Notes: generated by a model from the letters alone, not told the origin. A stretch of DNA of 64,000 nt from Phytoseiulus persimilis (GCA_037576195.1 CM075103.1:30154723-30218722); one strand, 5' to 3'; positions 54,683 to 64,000 are shown, numbered from the stretch's first letter. Program-made: numbers and translations.

Positions 54683-56837
54683 CCAGCCGGCCTTTGGCCG
54701 ACTGGAGTCGGTCGCGCTGCGCGCGGTTGGACGGTGCTCCCTGCCATCGAGGCACTTTTCTCTCCCTCCAGTGGGTCAGCATTCTGATTTTGAAAAATAT
54801 GGTCAGATTGGTCTCGAAATCACCCCTCCAGAGTTGGAAAGTAATGCTTAGATTTACCCCGGAATCACCCCTCCAGAGTTGGGAAGTAATGCTCAGATTG
54901 ACCCCGGAATCACCCCTCCAGAGTTGGAAAGTAATGATCAGATTGGTCTCGGAATCACCCCTCCAGAGTTGGGAAGTAATGCTCAGATTGACCCCGGAAT
55001 CACCCCTCCAGAGTTGGAAAGTAATGCTCAGATTGGTCTCGGAATCACCCCTCCAGAGTTGGGAAGTAATGCTCAGATTGGTCTCGGAATCACTCCTCCA
55101 GAGTTGGAAAGTAATGCTCAGATTGACCCCGGAATCACCCCTCCAGAGTTGAGAAGTAATGCTCAGATTGGTCTCGGAATCACCCCTCCAGAGTTGGAAA
55201 GTAATGCTCAGATTGGTCTCGGAATCACCCCTCCAGAGTTGGGAAGTAATGCTCAGATTGACCCCGGAATCACCCCTCCAGAGTTGGAAAGTAATGCTCA
55301 GATTGGTCTCGGAATCACCCCTCCAGAGTTGGGAAGTAATGCTCAGATTGGTCTCGGAATCACTCCTCCAGAGTTGGAAAGTAATGCTCAGATTGACCCC
55401 GGAATCACCCCTCCAGAGTTGGGAAGTAATGCTCAGATTGGTCTCGGAATCACCCCTCCAGAGTTGGAAAGTAATGCTCAGATTGGTCTCGGAATCACTC
55501 CTCCAGAGTTGGAAAGTAATGCTCAGATTGACCCCGGAATCACCCCTCCAGAGTTGGGAAGTAATGCCCAGATTGACCCCGGAATCACCCCTCCAGAGTT
55601 GGGAAGTAATGCTCAGATTGGTCTCGGAATACCCCTCCAGAGTTGGGAAGTAATGCTCAGATTGACCCCGGAATCACCCCTCCAGAGTTGGAAAGTTATG
55701 CTCAGATTGGTTTCGGAATCACCCCTCCAGAGTTGGAAAGTAATGCTCAGATTGGTCTCGGAATCACCCCTCCAGAGTTGGAAAGTAATGCTCAGATTGG
55801 TCTCGGAATCACCCCTCCAGAGTTGGAAAGTAATGCTCAGATTGGTCTCGGAATCACCCCTCCAGAGTTGGGAAGTAATGCTCAGATTGACCCCGGAATC
55901 ACCCCTCCAGAGTTGGAAAGTAATGCTCAGATTGGTCTCGGAATCACCCCTCCAGAGTTGGGAAGTAATGCTCAGATTGACCCCGGAATCACCCCTCCAG
56001 AGTTGGAAAGTAATGCTCAGATTGACCCCGGAATCACCCCTCCAGAGTTGGGAAGTAATGCTCAGATTGGTCTCTGAATCACCCCTCCAGAGTTGGAAAG
56101 TAATGCTCAGATTGGTCTCGGAATCACCCCTCCAGAGTTGGAAAGTAATGCTCAGATTGGTCTCGGAATCACCCCTCCAGAGTTGGAAAGTGATGCTCAG
56201 ATTGGTCTCGGAATCACCCCTCCAGAGTTGGGAAGTAATGCTCAGATTGACCCCGGAATCACCCCTCCAGAGTTGGAAAGTAATGCTCAGATTGGTCTCG
56301 GAATCACCCCTCCAGAGTTGGGAAGTAATGCTCAGATTGACCCCGGAATCACCCCTCCAGAGTTGGAAAGTAATGCTCAGATTGACCCCGGAATCACCCC
56401 TCCAGAGTTGGAAAGTAATGCTCAGATTGACCCCGGAATCACCCCTCCAGAGTTGGGAAGTAATGCTCAGATTGACCCCGGAATCACCCCTCCAGAGTTG
56501 GGAAGTAATGCTCAGATTGGTCTCGGAATCACCCCTCCAGACTTGAAAAGTAATGGTCAGATCGGTTCCGGAATCACCCCTCCACGTTTTGAAAAGTATG
56601 GTCAGATTGGTTCTAGAATCACCCCTCCACGTTTTGAAAAGTATGGTCAGCTTGGTTCTAGAATCACCCCTCCAGCTTCTGAAAAGTATAGTCAGACTCG
56701 TACCGGAATCACCTCTCCAGACTCGGGAGAGTATGTTCAGATTAGTCCCAGAATCACCTTCATGTCTTTCAGAAAAAGTGCGGACAAACTGACAGACTGA
56801 CAAACTGACAGACTAAGCCGATTGTATATAGTAAGGA
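54683..56837 (-). mobile_element. Helitron-like non-autonomous element H2 carrying a 45-bp minisatellite
   Basis: On the minus strand it begins TCCTTACTATATACAATCG after an A (position 56838) and ends ...GGCCAAAGGCCGGCTGG before a T (position 54682), the same rules as H1. Its 3' part (54687-54795) is homologous to the 3' part of H1 (CCATCGAGGCACTTTTCTC, CAGTGGGTCAGCATTC, GCGGTTGGACGG). A hairpin GGCCAAAGGCC lies just before the terminal CTGG, as in Helitron 3' ends. The direct repeats CAAACTGACAGACTGA near 56790 follow the array. Confidence 0.68.
54790..56765 (-). repeat. 45-bp minisatellite array 2 (about 44 units)
   Basis: Same unit as array 1 in reverse complement: TCACCCCTCCAGAGTTGGAA, AGTAATGCTCAGATTGGTCT, CGGAA. 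Two main unit types alternate irregularly (GGTCTCGG and GACCCCGG). One 44-bp unit near 55626 shifts the frame. Units at the right end are more diverged. Array 2 is much more homogeneous than array 1. Confidence 0.97.
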
Positions 56838-56941
56838 TCCTAAGTTCTCCAAACATATGCATGAACGCCATATATTCAATAAATAAACACAACACAAATT
56901 CCGGCTTGAATTTTTCTTTATTTTGGTTCATCCTACATGGA

Positions 56942-57855
56942 TCACAGCTCTACAAATATATCGTATCCACGACACATAGGAGAAAACACTCCCTGCCCGG
57001 CCCTCACTACGACCTCCTCGGGCTTCTCAACGCGCTGCTCGCGCAGTAGAACGCAGCTCCGGCTCATGACCGAGTAACATAGCAATCGTCCGTCCACTGG
57101 TCGACAAACGAAACTGTTAAGCGAGATCCTACTCGCTTCGCCGCTCTCGCGCACGGCTTCTTCACTACTCGCGAGTGCGGGTGTCTCTGAACCCGTCTTC
57201 GACCCCATGGGTCCTCTAAACCGTGTCTCCACCTTGCTGCTCACGGCCTCCGCCGAGAGCGTGAGCTTCCGAGACACCTCAGTGGTGCCGCTGCTTGTCT
57301 CTGCGGAGTTGTCTGCGCCTGACACCGTCAAACCTACAAAAAGAACAGCACTTTCACCTAACGGCTCCCATAAACTCGGCAGACCCTCGATTACTAATGT
57401 CAGTTTTGTCTCCACTCACCAACTACCAGGATGACGAGAAGCAGAATCCATCGGCACCAAACACAGGTGCACATGTCGGACCATGAAATATCCGAGCACG
57501 GGCGCCCGACACTGCCCTCCCGACGATTTCCAAAAAAGTCGACAGATGTCGATCTCCGTCCGGAAAGGGCACTAGGTCCCCGACGTTCCCGATCGGTGAC
57601 GCCTCTGGCTTCCCTTGCCGGGCGCTCCATTCCGGCACTTGGGGACGTGCCACGCTCCACATCGTCACGCTGGGCAGCACGGCGCTCTTCCTCCGGGTCA
57701 GCGAGACCCAACAGCCGACTCCACATGTCGAGGGGATCGGTCCCTTGATCAACGACGGGTCGGGGGCCCTGGTTGCACTGAATCCCTTCGTCGCTTGCTG
57801 ACTCCTCTGCTGGACTCCTTGGGGCTTCCTCCCGACGACTTCTTGACCCGCTCAA
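56942..57855 (-). CDS. antisense two-exon membrane-protein gene, unidentified
   Basis: Exon 57855-57420, intron 57419-57334 (TTG|GTGAGT ... TTTTTGTAG|GTTTG), exon 57333-56942. The phases agree and the open frame is 275 codons. The N-terminal 130 residues are charged and disordered (Arg/Glu/Ser/Pro). A hydrophobic helix spans the splice junction (CRWILLLVILVV), followed by about 125 residues with cysteines (FVCRPVDGRLLCYS, SPMCRGYDIFVEL). This suggests a single-pass protein with a signal anchor. The first in-frame ATG is at 57726. The frame is open upstream to about 57880, so an upstream exon is possible. An AATAAA on the minus strand lies at about 56914. The family is unknown. Confidence 0.55.
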
Positions 57856-58622
57856 TCCACTGGCTGAGAGCTCCGTTCGATTTTACGATTGCCTTGAACG
57901 CCGCGTTGATCCTGATCCACCCGAACGACTCGATGAGTTCTCCGATGTGCGACTACCGGAACGTAACAGCATCACGAAAAAAAAAACTCAATCTCGCCCA
58001 AGCTCGAAACGAACAGTACTCCGAACTAATTCCGCCCGCCTTTTATCCTATCCGCCTGGGGCGAAATCAACCGACTTTCCCCTCATTCTCGCAACTTGGA
58101 TCAACGACTCTCAGCAACCAAACTGGAAATATTGAGTGAAACCATCGAAAACTCTACGGATTTTCATCTTTAATGAAATAAATCATTACTTGTCTGTGAG
58201 AGGGGAAAACGGTACGAATCTTGAGACACATGGATCATGATTTTCAGGTCGAATCACCAAGAAAAAGGTCATATTCCGCATGGCACTTCCTCAACTTGTA
58301 TTCAAATGCCCCCCAACTGGCTCCACCCATAGTACACTCTCCAGAGAAACTACGTCGAACTTCCTAACTGCGCATGCAGTCTCGATGAAAAACGAACGGT
58401 TGTAGCGTCTACCGACTACCGCGAATATTTGGATTCACGAACAATCCAAACTGAAATAATCACTGTGAAGGATTCACTCGATTTTCTCAAGAAAATTTGA
58501 GCTCGACTGATTCCTCAATCTACATAGCCAGAGGGGATATTCAATGTTCAACCACATTACGGAACTATCCTGCGAATACTTTTTTCAGCTGCGAGATCTT
58601 CGGAGTCGACAGCCAGAGGGGA
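57856..58622. other. 3' region of the copia element
   Basis: Plus-strand frames here (57615-58139) are open but unrecognised. 58135-58622 is shared with copy C (26690-26206 in reverse) and ends in the polypurine tract, so it is the 3' internal region of the LTR element. Confidence 0.6.
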
Positions 58623-58886
58623 TGTTGGAGATCAGAATCTGAAGCCTGTCGGGCTCAGATCCCGCACGCGTCTGAGAGCATGACACATTCAGATGACTCA
58701 CAGTACTCCCAGGTCACGACGTCTGGGAAATGCAACGAAATCGGGGTTCCAATCCCGACAGCCGATGTAAGGGACTGATACAGACAGTCCACATAAAACC
58801 AAGAGTACGGAGTCGGGTTTACAACCCCTCCGACCTACAAACTAGACCATCTGTCAACTAATGTTAAGATGTGACTCATCTAGTGT
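58623..58886 (+). repeat. 3' LTR of the copia element, truncated
   Basis: Starts TGTTGGAGATCAGAATCTGA and follows the 5' LTR to about CTCATCTAGTGTC, then diverges. The part with the TATA box is lost. Confidence 0.8.
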
Positions 58887-59219
58887 CAATTCTCTAGATG
58901 GATAACTCCCGTTTCGGGTCTCCGAGATTGGTTCAGCACTGTTTTATTGATGATCTTGACCTCTCCGTTCTTCGAACACACGCACACTCTACAGTGTCGT
59001 AAGGTGCACACATTTTCTTGGAGAGGAGCTCTATTCTCTCCCTTGAATGCTTTAGACTTGCTTGACTTATACACTCGCAGTAGCGAAATCCGCGACAGTC
59101 CCCGCCGAAGCGGAACCGCTTCTCCGTCATCGAACCGAAGGCGACAAAGGCTAAGAACTATTTCGATGCAGGAAGCCGAAAAACGTCTCGGGGACGGGAG
59201 CGAACAAGTTGCAACTTTG
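58887..59219. other. no recognised gene
   Basis: Open frames on both strands (59 to 127 codons) with no recognised motif. Confidence 0.35.
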
Positions 59220-60620
59220 CGGACGTGATCGTTTTCAACACGAGATTCTCGGTAACTGAGAACTCCCAACTCCGCGGAAAGCTGTCACAATTATCCGAGC
59301 GAAGCCTCATCAGCGGAAAATCCGGTCCGAAGATCAGTCCGGGGAAGACCGCGTTGAATTCCCGGTATCTCCGGTACAGGGACTTCCGGAGTTGCATACT
59401 GGGCGAACTATCGCGTATGTGAGCAGTCCGAACATCCTCGTGCGATGGTGTGTGGACATGAGGAAAGTGGCCACCCCTGCGGCGGCTTTTTCCTGATTCG
59501 GGTTGGACCGGAACGTGTCGAGGAATCCGAGGTCTATTCCGACCGGCTGCTGACCGCCGAATCCTGACAGCGATGTCATGATTGCGGAGAATCTTGCCTT
59601 TTGGTTGGATCGAGACTGAGTTCCTCGAGATCCATATCCGGCGAGAAAGCATGCCAACGTGTCGAGGTAGTCCACGTATCCTGGGATGTTCGCATTGTTG
59701 GTGCACCAGTTTGCGAATATATATATATATCCTGCGGATCCGCAAGATATTCGCGGATCCAGATCCGCAGGATCCACGAGATATTCGCGGATCCGGATCC
59801 GCAAGATCCGCTTTTCGGGAGAGCGTATCATCTGATGAGCATACTCAGGAGGACTGAGATCTGGAATAAGGGGCTGAGAATTTAACAGAAACGAGCTGAC
59901 AGACGTGAAACTTGCTCTCAGCATTCAGCTGGGCACAGCGAATGTGTAAAGAAAATGATCCGCGGAAATGTGATCCAATGATATTTGAGCTGAACCGTCG
60001 GAAGTTATGATACGATCGACTCTGTTCGGCATATTTGGTTCACTCGCCGAACTAGTGACATCTTGTGTGATGGCTCCCGTTAAACGGAGTTCGTACACGG
60101 TTCCGAAATGAGGACTCGACCAGCAAGCATTCCTGGAGATCTTACACATCACCTGCAGCCTCTTGATGTTTCCGTCAACGAGCCGTCCAAGTACTCCATG
60201 GGAGAGCACTGTACGCGGTGGACTCAATCTTCCAGGCGGAAGGTCCACGCATCCGGTGAGATCAAGGAACCGAGCACAGTAAAAGTAGCTGTTAAGTGCG
60301 TCGCACCCGCATGTTAAGGCATCTATTGAGGAATCGCGATGGAATCCTTCAAGAAAACGGGGAATTCTGATGCACTGGCACAGCAACGATGATCTCAGAG
60401 CCGAAAGCAACGACTTGGAGTCAGAGAAAGCTGGAAGCTGCTCGAGGGTAGCATTGGCAGTTTGAGACTGGTTCCCAATTGAGAACAAGAGAATCAGGAC
60501 GTCGAGAAATCTAAAACATCGCGGGATGTTGGGCAGAGTGAAGACTACAACGGACGGCGACTGCTCGTCAAAATCGACTCTAAAACTAGATGGATTTAGA
60601 CTTTGATGATGATCGAGCGT
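59220..60620 (-). CDS. unidentified spliced-looking gene
   Basis: The minus-strand frame is open for about 230 codons from 60620 (after TTTCTAG, a possible acceptor) to 59925, too long for chance. It includes a hydrophobic stretch CFRFLDVLILLFSIGNQSQT that could be a signal peptide or membrane segment, then a cysteine-rich part (SLLCQCIRIPRFLEGF, DALTCGCDALNSYFYC) and KCISR-like NIKRLQVMCKISRNACWSS. A second open stretch (about 59690 to 59390, ACFLAGYGSRGTQSRSNQKA, PVGIDLGFLDTFRSNPNQEK) follows a possible acceptor ATCCCAG|GATACG. Between them lies a GGATCC-rich repeat, probably intronic. Near 59410 the frame shifts to SPSMQLRKSLYRRYREFNAV. I do not recognise the family. Confidence 0.45.
59733..59812. 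repeat. GGATCC-rich tandem palindromic repeat
   Basis: Two 34-36-bp units each contain AGATATTCGCGGATCC and a following GGATCC/GATCCGCA palindrome, preceded by (TA)5. The sequence can fold on itself. Confidence 0.85.
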
Positions 60621-61028
60621 GCCCTAGAAATCTTCCCAGCGATGAACTATGTGCTTCGTCGCCAAGGGTATACCATAAACAGGGCTGATTCCCGTGGTTG
60701 GAGGAGCATCGCAAGCATGCCCTCCCCTTTCAAACGAGCCTTTCTAAATATCTGGGATGACAAGACTACGCTCAGCAATGCCGACAGGATCTTCAAATGC
60801 CTCCTTGATGATCTCCAGGATTCGAGACCCGAGCTAGCTCTCCTTCTCCGAAAGAATTTGATAAGAGAAATCTCTAAGAGGAGCCTACCTATGCCTTCAA
60901 CCTTGAAGGGATGTGTGAACCGAAAGAACTTTCGGATGAAAAGCTCCTCGATGTTATCGCGCAAATCACAGATGCACATGAGCCCGTCGCCCCGCCAGAG
61001 CCCGGTCCCGTTCCACAAATTCCGTTGA
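60603..61028 (+). CDS. unidentified ORF, possible frameshift near its end
   Basis: 141 codons starting MMMIERALEIFPAMNYVLRR, then RAFLNIWDDKTTLSNADRIF and KCLLDDLQDSRPELALLLRK, a helical pattern. From about 60890 another frame reads more protein-like (FNLEGMCEPKELSDEKLLDV, then IAQITDAHEPVAPPEPGPVP) and ends at about 61042. This suggests one base lost or gained. A gag-like or ORF1-like product is possible, but no motif proves it. A 201-codon minus-strand frame overlaps (60647-61252). Confidence 0.35.
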   Translation: MMMIERALEIFPAMNYVLRRQGYTINRADSRGWRSIASMPSPFKRAFLNIWDDKTTLSNADRIFKCLLDDLQDSRPELALLLRKNLIREISKRSLPMPSTLKGCVNRKNFRMKSSSMLSRKSQMHMSPSPRQSPVPFHKFR

Positions 61029-61042
61029 GTCGAGTGAGCCGA

Positions 61043-61740
61043 TGAAAGTCGCTGTTCGCTTCCTGAACTCAGCGTGGACCAAATTTTCCCATGATCGACT
61101 TCAAATTCTGCGCGCCGGAAACTTGCTTTCGAAGGCGCCTGTTTATCCCTCGTTGAACGTTTCACTATATTCTTTATTATTGTCCTCTCTCTCAACGACC
61201 ACACAACACACTCATACGTGCCGCGAGTAGTGTCGTTTCCCCATTCGCTCACGTGGCACGGAAGAACTTGGAATTATCGACATATAGCATGGATAACTTC
61301 AGGGAGCCAAAAGAAACACAAGCTGCGTCTGGCAATACTTCCGGAAGGGCGCTGGGACCGCCAAATGCATCGAGTGCCTTCAGGTAGGCATGCACAGGGT
61401 AGTCAAATTAGGTAGGGAGTTTTGGCTGTTTTTCCGAGCCCAGCAGGCTTTGGCCTGCAAATGTAGCTCATTTATTTGAGTCCAACATGGCGCCTAGCGG
61501 AAACTTCGGCTCGCTGTCAACGAGACCGACGGAGGCTCGGACGAGGCTCCTCTGTCCGGGGCAATACGCGGAATGTGGAATCATGTGCATTATCTCGAAG
61601 GACGATCCGAACCTTGCTATCCTCCGAACGGAGGATCATTGAAGATTTTGGAGTTCTCGGATTTTTATTCCATCACTAGCGTGCTCTTTCTCGTCGTTGA
61701 CAAATCTTGTTGTAGGTACTGAAGAATGGGAGATCCACTA
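61043..61740. other. no recognised gene
   Basis: Nothing recognised. TA at 61739-61740 borders the pogo-like element. Confidence 0.4.
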
Positions 61741-63850
61741 CAGTGAAGTCTCGCTAACTTGTAAAATTCGGGAGCAGTGTTTTGAAATTTTTCCCAAGTT
61801 ATAAATTAGAGAAGACAAAATCATCGGGAGACTGCATGCCGTCTGAAAATAGCGAGATAGGTAGGCTGAATTCGGCAAAGTATTCTTGCATTATATCTTG
61901 AAGAGAGACATGTTCAGATAGATGATTGAAAACACCTGCATGTTATCTCAACCAGTGCAACTCAAATGTTTTCATGTCTTTAATTTATGGACGGACAATC
62001 AGTCAGCAGAATTCATTTCTGGGTTGCCGCGAAATATGAACGGATGTCCGCTTGTTTTTTTTTGTTCAAGCATTCAGCGATGACCTTGTCTCTATATTTG
62101 TGAAAGGCTCTGCTCGCATCGATGTCGATCTCTGCCCGTTGAGAACAGTGATTGATCAACGTCGCGAGAGCTTTGAGAACCTGAGGATCGGTCACGGGCA
62201 CATCGATGTCATCCTCAACCTCGTCTTCAAACACAAACTTCTCATCATCATCATCACTTTCGTTCTCTTCCTCTAAAACAGCATCCTCAACCACGAGGAG
62301 ATTGTTGTCAGCCTCCGCAAACTCTGCGAAGCTTAAGCCGGCCGGGAAGAAATCACGGATGATGATTGGATCAACAACAAGTTCTTCGTCCGATGATTGT
62401 GTGGCTCCGGAGTCGTCGCAACCTGTTAACTCGATGACAGGCAAACATCTCTTGAAACAATTGAAGATGGTTCTCGGCGTTACGTCGTCCCAAGCTTCTT
62501 TGAGGAACCGAATGCCTTGTAAAAGATTCACCTCCTTGAAGTCATTGGATTCAGCTTGCGTCCAATAATGTTCTACAAGTTTTTTCTTGTAAAGCTGCTT
62601 GAGGGTATGTATGATCCCTTGGTCCAACGGCTGCGTTTTCGATGTCGTCTTTGGTGGGAGGAAAAGGATTTTAACTGAGGTGAGATCAAGATCTACATCA
62701 TGACACCTGAAATTGTCCAAGAGTAGGACGACTCGACGCTTCTTCTTCCTGAAGTTTTCATCAAGTTCAAGGAGCCATTCGCCGAAGATATTTGTGTTCA
62801 TCCAAGCTTTGATTTGTGATCTGTATTCACATCCGATTTTCTGCGGCTGGTGATGAGTTTCATTCACTGCAAGCTTTGGAAAACATCGCGGTTGGCGGCT
62901 ACGCCCGATGACCAGCGGCGTAATCTTATCCGTTCCATCGAAATTTGTACAGAGAAGCACAGTGAAGCGATCCTTACTTTGCTCGCCGCCGTGACAGGAT
63001 TCATTCTTGAAGTGCACAGTTCGCTTTGGGAGCATCTTGTAGAAGAACCCCATCTCGTCAGCATTGTAAATATCTCGCGGCATGAACTCGTTCAGTATCA
63101 GTCGGTTCTCTTCGAGCCAATCGTCGACTTCTGCTTGCGATACTTTCGAAGCTTCTCCGCACGCCGTTTTCGTTGATAGCTTATAGCGGTGCTTGAACTC
63201 GACGAGCCACGCATTCGATCCTCTGAACTCTGAGTCGCCGATCTCATTGGCGATCGCCTTCCCTCGCTCTTGAAGCCACTGCCCGGGAATCGGCAATGCG
63301 GGGTTTTTGGATCGAGCGCCTTTGTAGGTTTGGAAGAGTTTCTCCTCGATTGCGCCGTATTTCTCTCGCCGGATGCGTTTCCGATTACTTGCAGGCTTCA
63401 GGGCACGCTGAAAACGGATTTTTGTGGCGTCTCGTTTGATATTGTAGACGGTGGCCTGCGAGATTTTCCATTTCTGCCTGATTTCACAAACGCTGATGTT
63501 GGCGTCCAAATCTCCGATCACTTGAACTCTATCCCGGAGGCTCAAGTTCGTTTGTTTCGACACCCGTCTCATGCGGTACGGCTCCACGCTCATGCTTCTG
63601 GCTCGCAGTGATGCGATCTGGTAGAGACTCGACTGAAATTGCTTTTGAGTGCGAGAACGGTTCCTTCGAAGCAGTCGGTGATCGAAACTTCTTGAGACAG
63701 CTCCAACAGCTGGAATGATCACCTTAGCACTGGCCGCTTACTTTGACGACACGCACGTCAGGAGCGGAAGCGCGCGCATGTGCAAGTCCTCATGCATGGA
63801 CCGATTTGGAACGAATAAGATTGTGAATTAGAGAAACTTCGAAGGAGGAG
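61741..63850 (-). mobile_element. pogo/Tigger-like DNA transposon
   Basis: Left end CAGTGAAGTCTCGCTAACTT directly after TA. The right end is uncertain: inverted relatives of GAAGTCTCGCTAACTTGTAA occur at about 63827-63846, 63926-63946 and 63973-63993, none with a clean CACTG|TA border. The gene 62013-63722 fills most of it. The true right end may lie just outside the window. Confidence 0.75.
62013..63722 (-). CDS. pogo/Tigger-like transposase, intact, with PIP box
   Basis: 569 codons without interruption. The N-terminal HTH (about 52-100: RRVSKQTNLSLRDRVQVIGD, ISQATVYNIKRD) is followed by a second, CENP-B-type HTH (about 120-190: AIEEKLFQTYKGARSKN, FRGSNAWLVEFKHRYKLS). The DDE_1 catalytic domain has Asp222 (YNADEMGFFYK), Asp336 (VVLLLDNFRCH) and Asp367 (TQPLDQGIIHTLK), spacing DD30D as in pogo. 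An acidic stretch at about 487-530 precedes the C-terminus, which reads QADIRSYFA (557-565), a PCNA-interacting PIP box (QxxIxxYF). A PIP box is known for Drosophila pogo. The start may instead be Met44 (63593), close to the HTH. It could be an active transposase or a domesticated one. Confidence 0.95.
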   Translation of the reverse strand: MIIPAVGAVSRSFDHRLLRRNRSRTQKQFQSSLYQIASLRARSMSVEPYRMRRVSKQTNLSLRDRVQVIGDLDANISVCEIRQKWKISQATVYNIKRDATKIRFQRALKPASNRKRIRREKYGAIEEKLFQTYKGARSKNPALPIPGQWLQERGKAIANEIGDSEFRGSNAWLVEFKHRYKLSTKTACGEASKVSQAEVDDWLEENRLILNEFMPRDIYNADEMGFFYKMLPKRTVHFKNESCHGGEQSKDRFTVLLCTNFDGTDKITPLVIGRSRQPRCFPKLAVNETHHQPQKIGCEYRSQIKAWMNTNIFGEWLLELDENFRKKKRRVVLLLDNFRCHDVDLDLTSVKILFLPPKTTSKTQPLDQGIIHTLKQLYKKKLVEHYWTQAESNDFKEVNLLQGIRFLKEAWDDVTPRTIFNCFKRCLPVIELTGCDDSGATQSSDEELVVDPIIIRDFFPAGLSFAEFAEADNNLLVVEDAVLEEENESDDDDEKFVFEDEVEDDIDVPVTDPQVLKALATLINHCSQRAEIDIDASRAFHKYRDKVIAECLNKKKQADIRSYFAATQK

Positions 63851-64000
63851 CCGCGACAGCTCCGAGTTTTTCCGAAATTCGAGAATTCTGGATACCTCCT
63901 TGCTACCAACGAAGAATCTCAAAGTATGATAGCTAACGCGGACTCCAAGTCAGAGGGAACGATTGAGTCGAAGATATAGGATAGCGAAGGCTTCCCGAGC
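63851..64000. other. right edge; possible repeated pogo end motifs
   Basis: Non-coding. Contains GATAGCTAACGCGGACTCC and GATAGCGAAGGCTTCC, both resembling the inverse of the left pogo terminal repeat. Confidence 0.4.

Larger units (their letters stand above)
48125..58886 (+). mobile_element. copia-superfamily element with extra ORFs
   Basis: 5' LTR 48125-48594. 3' LTR, truncated, from 58623, both beginning TGTTGGAGATCAGAATCTGA. The polypurine tract CAGAGGGGA (about 58614-58622) precedes the 3' LTR and recurs in copy C. Order inside: MITE (48713-49094) in the leader, gag (49187), protease, integrase, RT and RNase H to 52993 (order PR-IN-RT-RH as in copia), an env-positioned membrane ORF (52966), an HMG-like ORF (53859), a coiled-coil ORF (54125), Helitron-like element H2 (54683-56837), an antisense spliced gene (57855-56942) and a 3' non-coding region. 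About 10.8 kb is far above the usual 5 kb of copia; 2.5 kb of this is later insertions. Confidence 0.8.

Noticed and set aside
54790-56765. 555-codon open frame in the second array, possibly a secreted repeat protein
   Set aside because: Same reason as array 1. The frame changes where one unit loses a base and continues equally well in another frame.
54790-56765. CRISPR-like regular repeat array
   Set aside because: Units are contiguous with no unique spacers, there are no cas genes, and the DNA is eukaryotic.
1-64000. tRNA or rRNA genes
   Set aside because: I looked for T-arm motifs such as GGTTCGAAT with a matching acceptor stem, and for conserved rRNA segments, and saw none that held up. 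A tRNAscan-SE run would settle this.

Overview
This is eukaryotic DNA, most likely from an arthropod. It has GT-AG introns of about 90 to 370 bases, mariner, pogo-like, hAT, MULE and Helitron-type DNA transposons, copia and gypsy LTR elements, and non-LTR (LINE) elements. A mite or tick would fit, but nothing in the window proves it. I found no rRNA or tRNA gene and no clear single-copy host gene. The window is almost wholly a mosaic of transposable elements of several ages, many nested inside one another.

Layout. 1-5740: remnants of a copia pol, a LINE, a Helitron helicase and a FLYWCH-MULE transposase, then a foldback element (FB1, 3864-4976). 5741-10578: a mariner element with unusually long terminal inverted repeats, invaded just after its transposase stop codon by a 2.3-kb Helitron-like element made mostly of a 45-bp minisatellite. 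11777-15133: a complete but inactivated hAT element with an 8-bp target duplication. 16801-18386: the 3' half of a MULE gene ending in a Ulp1-type cysteine protease. 22527-23979: a Ulp1 domain joined to the 5' end of a pogo-like element (terminal repeat plus CENP-B-type helix-turn-helix). 25812-27790: an internally deleted copia on the minus strand. 28716-32016: an apparently intact seven-exon gene coding FLYWCH zinc finger, MULE transposase (DDE) and Ulp1 protease.

34226-48124: a LINE split by a 10-kb segment bounded by inverted repeats (FB2). That segment contains a TIR element with a LINE nested in it (13-bp target duplication), a 215-bp hAT MITE and a nearly intact gypsy element with 115-bp LTRs and a 5-bp target duplication. 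A third foldback (FB3) lies in the LINE ORF2. 48125-58886: a copia-superfamily element with LTRs, gag-pol, a membrane-protein ORF placed like env, an HMG-box-like ORF, a coiled-coil ORF, a second 45-bp-minisatellite Helitron-like element in reverse orientation, and an antisense two-exon membrane-protein gene. 59220-61028: two unidentified coding-looking stretches on opposite strands. 61741 to the right edge: a pogo/Tigger-like element with an intact 569-codon transposase ending in a PCNA-binding (PIP-box) motif.

The most interesting thread is the Ulp1/SENP-like protease. It occurs three times with all catalytic residues in place: twice as the C-terminal exon of a MULE transposase gene with the same intron positions and phases, and once fused out of frame to a pogo-type DNA-binding domain. 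The second thread is the copia element with extra ORFs. The third is the minisatellite-carrying Helitron-like elements.
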